Below, piece by piece: positions 57,637 to 64,000 of a stretch of DNA of 64,000 nt. The stretch is from Diphasiastrum complanatum (lineage: Eukaryota; Streptophyta; Lycopodiopsida; Lycopodiales; Lycopodiaceae). The stretch's first letter is position 1. Each line of letters opens with the position of its first letter. The notes beneath the pieces were generated by a model that was not told where the DNA came from, searched no databases, and was given only the letters and a program-made list of their open reading frames with translations. The stretch spans positions 41,865,723 through 41,929,722 of the forward strand of contig CM055095.1 of NCBI GenBank assembly GCA_029204225.1, read 5' to 3'. Both the position numbers and the translations under genes were made by a program.

Positions 57637-58166
57637 AATATTGTACATTTTGTCAATATTGTTTGTTGGTTACTTGAATGGCCAAAGTGCCACTTGTACA
57701 TACACACCTAAAGTAGGTTACCACGAGTCAAGAAGAGTGGTTGTGTCTATTTGGTAGTGATTCCTACTTTGTAGGATCTAGACCATGATTTATGATGAGA
57801 TTTGTACCTACCATGCACCTACCAAGCATGACTCTTGGATCTAGGCTAGGGTTTTCACATTAGGGCAAGAAAGTGGAGTCTACTTCCTTATTACATGTTG
57901 GATTTTCACCTAACTTTGCAAAGGAAGTGTGTTTTACTATGTAAACATTGTCTACAGGCCGTACTACAGCCTTATTTCCACACGTGTGGAGTTGGATTAG
58001 ACTATTTGATCAATGCTTTGATTGTCTCTACTTGTTTCCTATCAAGCTGCTAAACTAGATCTTGTTTTCTGATGACTAATTTCTGATAGATTGTTTAACA
58101 AGCATACAATCATCTTGTGGATCATTCAAAGATCCATTTATGGTCCTTAGTACTGTACTTTTCACA
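57598..58166 (+). repeat. Element G 3' LTR with internal deletion
   Basis: 569 bp. Lacks 123 bases found in the 5' LTR; the joint lies at CTATGTA/AACATTG (about 57943), where TGTA is present at both ends of the missing stretch. Otherwise about six substitutions. Confidence 0.93.
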
Positions 58167-58171
58167 AACCT

Positions 58172-59138
58172 AAGATTAGAGTGATTATACATCTACAACT
58201 AATCAGGGAATTACAAGAGTGGCAGATTAGACACGACCTAGGAAGTATCTGCTGATGTCATGCCATCAGGTCAGATTTCTGTACTTCTGGGTACTTGCGT
58301 GATCTCTGGTGGTACTCCTTGGAACGCGAGAACAGAACGGGTTTCGTTTCCACCGTTGGTTTCGCTTACCTCGTCTGCCTTTCTCTCTTACTGGACCGCA
58401 AAGGAATCTCGTTCGTGGATCCTTCGTGTTTGCGAACCGTTCGTGTTTGCAAACCGTTTGTCTTCGTCTCCGTTGACTTTCGTGTTCACGAAGCTCTTCG
58501 TGTTTCGTGTCTCCAGATGTTCGAGTTCGTGAACATCTTCGTCAAGTGAAAGACTGAAGGCTAGCAAGGCTTTGTAATCAGAAACACTTTGTTTCTTCAG
58601 TGTAGTTAACTGGAAGTTAGGTTTCCACAATGCGTGGGGTCCATACTTCAAGACTCAATCTTCTAGCATTAACTAACATGACCTCTTTTGTAAATGCAAA
58701 TCGTATTTCACATCAAAGTTTTCCTCCATCTACTCATAGCTTGCACATCAAAGGAGAACAAACTTATCGAGCTGAATATCATCCTAGAAACTTTGAATAG
58801 ATTGGATCACAATGTGCGCCAACGTGAATCAAAATTTTTGCAATTCAAAAAACATGGAGTGTGTTGGATCAAAAGGAGTAGCAAGGTTATTTCAAACTTT
58901 TGCAATTCAAAATCTTTTAATTTCAACACACATCTATTGAAAAAGCATTTGCGTCATAACTGCAAAGCTTTGAATTGCATATCAAGCAAGAAACATGGAG
59001 TGTGTTGGATCAAAACGAGTGCCAAGGTCATTTCAAACTTTTTTGTAGTTGAAATTTTTTCAATTAAGACGAGTTTTAATATCTTGCAACATATATAACA
59101 ATTTGGTTTTCTACTAGATTAATCTATCGATTATCAAG
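58172..59138. other. Right flank of element G, with a short duplication
   Basis: No gene is supported. 58380-58550 is rich in TTCGTG and GTTTGC words and may belong to an old LTR (see 50111-52393). A 55-base unit is duplicated with few changes at about 58850-58905 and 58990-59045 (shared ACATGGAGTGTGTTGGATCA and ATTTCAAACTTTT), giving a Cys-Trp repeat in an open frame (58694-59098) that is otherwise meaningless. Confidence 0.45.
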
Positions 59139-60064
59139 ATGTCTAAGTATCATCTCCATATTGATCTTTCTACAGAATATGCTCCAATGTTGAAAAAAAA
59201 TCTGAAAGGATCCACATTACCAGCTCACCAAATCATCCATCACAGGATGGAAGATAGGAAAATTTTTAATAAATGGGTTGATGGAAGTTTATATCCAATC
59301 GATCCAAGCTCAATGCAACATCCAAATTTTGGATCAGTCACACAACTCATATTGTTTTTGTGTGAAGGACACAATGGTGTATTGGGTTATTGTGAAAGAT
59401 TGACAAGTTATGGCATCGGTAATTCAATGAAAAAAATCCATTGTTTGGAAAATATGTTGAATGGTTTGTTTACTGACTATAGAGAAAAAAAAAACTCTTT
59501 TGTTGCAAACAAAATATGAGAATGAAATCTTGAAGTTAGGTAATTCTCGTTTGCAAAATCTTATATTAAACCTTAACCAAGAAAATTACAATATGAAACT
59601 AATTGTACAAACATTGCGTACCTCATATTGTCAAATAAATGTAGAAGTGAACACATTATGGAAGAAAATAGAGAAGAATAAGCGAAAAAGACTAATGTTA
59701 AAAGGTATTGGCGAGCTTTCATCAAGTGGCGGTCAACGGAATAAAAAAATTTGAGATTTCAAGTAAGATTTTGTTTTAAACTATTCATGTGTTTTGTTGA
59801 ATTTGGCACATTATTGATTGTGAATTGTTTTTTTGAATCTTATTTTTATTTTGCAGATCAGCATTAGTCACCCCATCAAAATCTAAAAGACAAGGACATG
59901 ATTGGAAAATCTTTGAGTGTAGGACTTATAGCCAAAAGTCAATGATGAGTCTACTAGGAAATCACCGATATTCTCGAATCAAGTCCAAAATTGTAGAGGC
60001 CCTTATGAGCGAAGTCGACAAGATTATTGTCCGAAAATTGATAACATCCAAACTGGAAACCAAT
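59139..60064 (+). pseudogene. Unrecognised two-exon gene-like locus
   Basis: From ATG 59139 an open frame runs about 118 codons to a run of ten A (about 59487-59496), where the reading frame shifts; the next frame continues at once to 59754 with a coiled-coil-like segment (LQTKYENEILKLGNSRLQN, KIEKNKRKRL). A TGA (59752-59754) comes two codons before a strong donor (CAA|GTAAGA, 59763). The intron (about 59763-59855) ends in TTTTGCAG. The next exon is in the phase the second frame requires and reads about 69 codons (SKSKRQGHDWKIFECRTYSQ, IKSKIVEALMSEVDKIIVRK) to TAA near 60081. I do not recognise the protein. It may be a damaged host gene or a gene of an unknown transposon. Confidence 0.45.
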
Positions 60065-60239
60065 ACTTTTGATTCCTCTTAAAAATGTCCACATTTGTAC
60101 ACTACATGGAGAGGTAAGAATTATAGAAAAATTGATATACCTTCATGTTTTGTTTGCTTGGAATACTAAGCCAAAGTCATCATCCAAACAAGCAATAACT
60201 TGATTGGAGGAAGTTTTCTCAAAAGCCTGTCTTCATAAA

Positions 60240-60605
60240 GGACACATTAAAATACAAAAGGACGAGAAGCTTTCAAGGAAAACAAGAAACATCCCTTGCA
60301 AACCAAGCATAGGAGGATCCAAAGCTCGTCGTTTCTTATCAAATCATTCCGAAAAATTGACCAAAATCTAGCACTCAATATGGAAAGTTGTGATTTTTGC
60401 CTCACGGGATTTTGAAGATAAAGGAACAACAAGGCTTAAAAAGTTGAAGTCTGGAGAAAGCTTGACAACCAAATTGCTCAGAAAAGAGAAATTATCTGAT
60501 ACTGATGTCCTACTAATTGAGAAATCAACAGTTGAGCTTGGGAATGCAGTTAAAGGTGCCTGGGGTGCAGATCATATTACACATTATATGGTAAATCTCT
60601 TTTCA
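60240..60605 (+). pseudogene. Further coding-like remnant, unknown
   Basis: A plus-strand open stretch (about 60253-60410; FKENKKHPLQTKHRRIQ, SSSFLIKSFRKIDQN) passes with a one-base shift into 60390-60611 (SGESLTTKLLRKEKLSDTDVLL split across the frame, VELGNAVKGAWGADHIT). It may be a downstream exon of the locus at 59139. It ends where Copia E2 RT begins on the other strand at about 60606. Confidence 0.3.
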
Positions 60606-61281
60606 ATGTAATACTTATCCTCTGAGACCATCCTTGAGCAAATTGCTTGAAGCTATAAAGTGCTTTATGGAGTTTACACACATGATTGTGTTTACCTTCG
60701 ATATTGCAACCTTCAAGTTGCACCATGTAAATGTCATCTTCGATAACTCCATTAAGATATGTTGTCTGCACATCCATTTAATGTATTTCCAAATCTGCAG
60801 CAACAACACATGACAATAGAAGTCTGATAGAAGAATGTTTAACTACAAGACTAAAGGTCTCAGTGTAGTCGACGTTTTGTACCTGAGAGAATACTCTGGC
60901 TACAAGTCGATCCTTTCTTCAATCAATACTTCCATTTGCCTTGTACTTGATTTTAAATAACCATTTGCAATCAACTACATTTCTTCTGGTAGGTAATTCG
61001 ACGATTGTCCAAGTCTATTACTTGATAAGAGATGAATATTCTGTATCCATAGCTTCTTTCTAAAGATCGGAATCGGACTCACTAAGTGTCTCTTCACCAG
61101 TCGTTGGCTCTTGAACAAGGTAAGTTGACTCGTCGATATACTTGTTAGGTGGTCTGCTAACTCTTGTTGATCTTCTGGGTGATGGTCGAAGTTGATCTTC
61201 ATCATGTTGTAGTTGCTGAATTACAACATCATCATCTTTAGCTTTGTCGTCGATACGTCGGGAGCATGCTGAGAATTGCAA
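60606..61281 (-). pseudogene. E2 linker and RT N-terminal part
   Basis: Related to element A: RRSTRVSRPPNKYIDES, EAMDTEYSSLIK with a stop in place of the following residue, DCKWLFKIKYKANGSID then a stop, and DVQTTYLNGVIEDDIYMVQLEG, LHKALYSFKQFAQGW. RT motif 2 region is present; the YVDD motif lies beyond the truncation. At least four stops. Confidence 0.75.
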
Positions 61282-61314
61282 GAAATAAATCGGATCAACT
61301 TCGTCTCATGAGCA

Positions 61315-61326
61315 GCTTTGATACCA
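61315..61326 (-). other. E2 primer-binding site
   Basis: TGGTATCAAAGC on the minus strand, one change from the usual TGGTATCAGAGC, four bases downstream of the LTR end. Confidence 0.6.
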
Positions 61327-61330
61327 CTCG

Positions 61331-62284
61331 TGATGAATTGGTGCACGAAACGAAACCGAAAGAGATTCGTGTTCGCACTCTCTTCTCTTCGATGGACTCG
61401 GATAAAATTTGATTTTGACTAGCATCTACTACTGCTAGATTAGATCTACAATCTTCCAAAGTGTAGACAGACGCTGCTAACCTATGTTATTAATTCATTT
61501 AAGTATTCAACAAGATTGAGCCAGGATGCGGAATAAAGGATAAACAACTGAACATATACTAAGTTCAATGATCAAACATCAAAACATTCGATATCATTCA
61601 AGATAAGAAAAGCATGTGCATAACAAATATTGTATCATCAATGATCTTTTCTAGAGCGTTGTGTGACAAACCCACCCAACGCGTCGGCACAAGAGATACT
61701 ATGTCTCTCACAAACTATATCAAATAGTCTCGCTTAGCAGCGGACTCTTGGACATCGACTGGCAGTTCTATGCCTAGCTCACATTGATGCTCTACCAATT
61801 TGATGTTCAACCTATTCTCTCGTCTTCGTCTTGTTTATATATGGATTGAGAAAGATGGTTTTGTTTTAATCACTGATTACAAGAACGGTTGGTTAAGCAC
61901 GTTCTAACGGTAATCAGTTTGTTGTCGCCATTGTCCGTGGAGGTGGTACTCATCTTGGTACTTGGCTTGATCATTGGAGCGTGAAGATCCGCCATCTTTC
62001 GGTCTTCGGGTGTTTTGAGCTTGGTGGCTTCGTGTCTTCCTTCGGCCTTCGGCTTCTCCTGCGAGGTCCTTCGGTTTTCGAACTTCAAATCTTTACCTTC
62101 GAGTCTTCATTCATTTGACCTTCGTGTCTTCGGGTCTTGGCCTTCGTTGAAACCATTATGTAGGCGGTTATTGTTTGGGACGGTTCCTGCCTATGGGCAA
62201 TTCCTTTGTATTTTTGCAAACACAAAGACCTGTTGGTCCTTTTTCTGCATTTCTGCAGACACGAACTCGAACTAATTTTCTTCA
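61331..62284 (-). repeat. E2 LTR (5')
   Basis: About 954 bp. On the element strand it starts TGAAGAAAATTAG and ends CCAATTCATCA next to the primer site. The inverted terminus is only TGA/TCA, so the outer boundary is approximate. It is rich in TTCG words (61990-62110). Confidence 0.5.
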
Positions 62285-62940
62285 GAGTAGACAAGCTTGG
62301 ACCTTCAATTGGAATAGTTGAACTTGGAACTTGAAAGTTCGATGTTCCAGAAGAGTCCAAAGTTTGACTATATGAGCTTTGCCTTTACCTTTGAGGTCAA
62401 TAAACTGATCTTCGATGAAGATGACATCTCGGCTAGTGAATATCTTTGTCTCAACATGATCATACAACTTCTAAGCATGATCTGAAGTAGTGTAGCTGAT
62501 GAAAATTGATTTGATACTCTAGAAGTCGAGCTTCTTCCTGAGATCATGCAGAATTCTTGTTGAAAGCCTCTGATTTCTGCTTAATGAAAATGCTCACGAT
62601 GATTGGTCATATGTTGAGTAGCTCCAGAATCTAGAAACCAAGAATTATCCAATAGTGCTTTTCGATCTTTGACCATAAATGCTCCTTTGTCCATGTTGAT
62701 GTCGGGAGGTGCTTGGGATTGCATTTGCCTATTGATATGTTTTGCTTTTGGCATTCTTTGCTTTCAGAACCCTGCAATCCTGGATCTCATAACTAGTGTG
62801 CTTGCAATACTTACAAAACATCTTCTTCTTTGACTGTGGATTTGATAATTGTTCTTGAGTTTGAGTCGGTTTCTGATTTGATGTGGACTGCTTAAAGTTT
62901 TTCTGCTTCTGTCGTTTTTGAGCCTTTGTTGACATTATAC
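62285..62940 (-). pseudogene. Copia E1: zinc knuckle, protease and integrase end
   Basis: Minus-strand Copia remnant of the A-like family. Gag knuckle at about 62830-62790 is FCKYCKHTSYEIQDC, with Tyr in place of the zinc-binding His. Protease at about 62660-62590 has WFLDSGATQHMTN. It then jumps at about 62575 to the integrase C-terminus (KLDF, YDHVETKIFTSRDVIFIEDQF) at 62520-62300, so the integrase core is deleted. It ends at the E2 LTR. Confidence 0.65.
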
Positions 62941-64000
62941 AAATGATATGATGAAGTCATCGAAGCGTCTTGACTTCTTCGATTATCTTCTACAACAACA
63001 TCAGTGATTGTTGGGAAATTAAGCCCATAGTTGTCTCCTTGGTGAATGACTAATTTATATTTCAAGATCTAGGGTCAGGTGAAACCTATTTTGGGTTCAA
63101 AGTCTGCCTCATCTGAAACCTGTAGGAATCATAGCTTAGATAGCCAAACTATTTGAAGAACGTCTACAACGGGCTTCTGGCTAATCTCCAGCAAAGGGTA
63201 ACCAATCCTATCATGATTTCAAGTTTAGATGCTACGTTCAATAATTTGAGATCGTTGAAGACTTGGCCATCTTCAACAACTTCCAAGAACTAGCATTTAG
63301 AACAAGTCTGCAGAAGCACTTCACTTTTTCAACAGTTTGCTGAAATTCACTAAGTGTCGAATAGTTCGCATCTTCCCGAAAACTGCGCGACACTTATCTT
63401 TGACTTCTTCCGTTCAATATTTTTTAAGAAGTCAACTTATGCACAATACAAAAGTTTAACTGTTTTCAACACCTTCAGCTTTTTCGCAAAATGCGAAGAG
63501 AGAGAAAATTCTCGAAGGTCATCTACTCAGAATTGAACTGTTTTAGGGCATCTTCGGCTTTTTCGCAAAATCTCAAAGAGAGAAAATGTCGAAGGTCGTC
63601 CAATTTCAATGAAGAACATTCCCAGCCTCTTTCCAAAAATGCGAAGTGAGAGAAAACCCACTTCCCCTAAAATTAGAGTGAGAGAATTTGTGATGTCCTC
63701 GTCTGCGTCCTCATCCACATCAACATTTCCTACGGGTTGACCATATATACAATGTATAGTTATCATCACAAGCCAAATACTTTCAAGTACAATGGCTTAC
63801 CTATTAGATGACAAATATTTAATGTAATTAATACATGGATGAAGTCTATATATAGATTATCCAGACACACTCTAAGTGATGCTCCATCCATGAGACAAAT
63901 GATTTTGAGCCTCCCAATTATGCCATCATTCTGGTTGTAACTGCTACTTTGTTGTGCTTCAGTATAATATAGCAACAATACATTTTTTCTATCTGTGTAT
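62941..64000. other. Unrecognised right end of the window with a tandem-like repeat
   Basis: No gene is supported. From about 63470 to 63660 a unit of about 70-75 bases occurs three times with divergence (CTTTTTCGCAAAAT, (G)AAGAGAGAGAAAAT, TCGAAGGTC). Minus-strand open frames (63527-63769, 63766-63978) have no recognisable domain. Part of 62941-63300 may be decayed gag of E1. Confidence 0.4.

Larger units (their letters stand above)
52394..58166 (+). mobile_element. Full-length Copia element G
   Basis: A 5773-bp element with AACCT target duplications on both sides (52389-52393 and 58167-58171). 5' LTR 52394-53085, primer site 53086-53097, gag 53624-54480, pol 54481-57636, polypurine tract about 57587-57597, 3' LTR 57598-58166. 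The LTRs differ by about six substitutions over 569 aligned bases plus a 123-base deletion in the 3' copy, so it is the youngest-looking element here. Gag carries a nonsense change and a one-base frameshift, so this copy is not autonomous, though the pol frame is whole. Confidence 0.95.
60606..62284 (-). mobile_element. Copia E2: LTR, primer site and mid-pol, internally deleted
   Basis: On the minus strand an LTR-like segment (62284-61331) is followed by a 4-base spacer and primer site, then within about 30 bases by the integrase-RT linker and RT N-terminus (61281-60606). Gag, protease and integrase are therefore deleted. RT is cut at about 60606, before its catalytic motif, and there is no 3' LTR. 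Confidence 0.6.

Noticed and set aside
58260-58651. Overlapping open frames with Phe/Val/Cys-rich text
   Set aside because: Generated by TTCGTG-type repeats similar to the E2 LTR; not protein-like.
63470-63660. CRISPR-like array
   Set aside because: Units are diverged and without unique spacers of constant length, and the DNA is a plant nuclear genome.

Overview
This window is nuclear DNA from a land plant. Two host genes support that: a chloroplast-targeted CSP41b gene with nine introns, and an intronless PLS-class PPR gene. Almost everything else is LTR retrotransposon sequence. The style (long repeat-filled intergenic DNA, nested Copia and Ty3/Gypsy elements) would suit a fern or another large-genome plant, but nothing here fixes the species.

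Layout. 1-5113: a 5'-truncated Ty3/Gypsy element on the minus strand (D), whose pol is followed by an A-rich spacer and an unknown open frame that runs off the left edge. 5114-9283: a decayed plus-strand retroelement interior ending in a polypurine tract and LTR. 9284-14600: the CSP41b gene (minus, 10 coding exons, 446 aa) and flank. 14600-18000: intergenic DNA with microsatellites, a second copy of a repeat also present near 5.7 kb, and a CACTA-like end. 18003-20061: a Copia fragment (K) in circularly permuted order. 20066-23345: a truncated minus-strand Gypsy element (H).

24390-43444 is a nest. A diverged Copia LTR received Gypsy element C (LTRs 24874-25623 and 42795-43444). C received Copia element A (30395-42757, AAAAA target duplication). 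The 5' LTR of A received Copia element B (36305-42299, GTATM target duplication). B keeps gag, protease, integrase and RNase H, but its reverse transcriptase has been replaced by about 1 kb of unrelated DNA; part of that DNA is also in K. C has lost its RT core and integrase and carries an extra open frame between RNase H and the 3' LTR.

43445-45508 is a decayed chromovirus end with a 3' LTR. 46589-49009 is the PPR gene (806 aa, exact 101-residue periodicity, ends where an E+/DYW region would begin). 49340-50110 is a Copia scrap. 52394-58166 is the youngest-looking element, a full-length Copia (G) with AACCT target duplication and a 1051-aa pol frame, but with a broken gag. 59139-60064 holds an unrecognised two-exon gene-like locus with damage. 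60606-62940 contains two overlapping Copia wrecks (E1, E2).

The two host genes act in organelles: CSP41b binds and processes plastid RNA, and PLS-class PPR proteins usually bind specific organellar transcripts. They are about 32 kb apart and unrelated in regulation as far as the sequence shows. Element boundaries below were derived by eye from LTR termini, primer-binding sites, polypurine tracts and target duplications; protein assignments come from recognisable motifs, with no database search.
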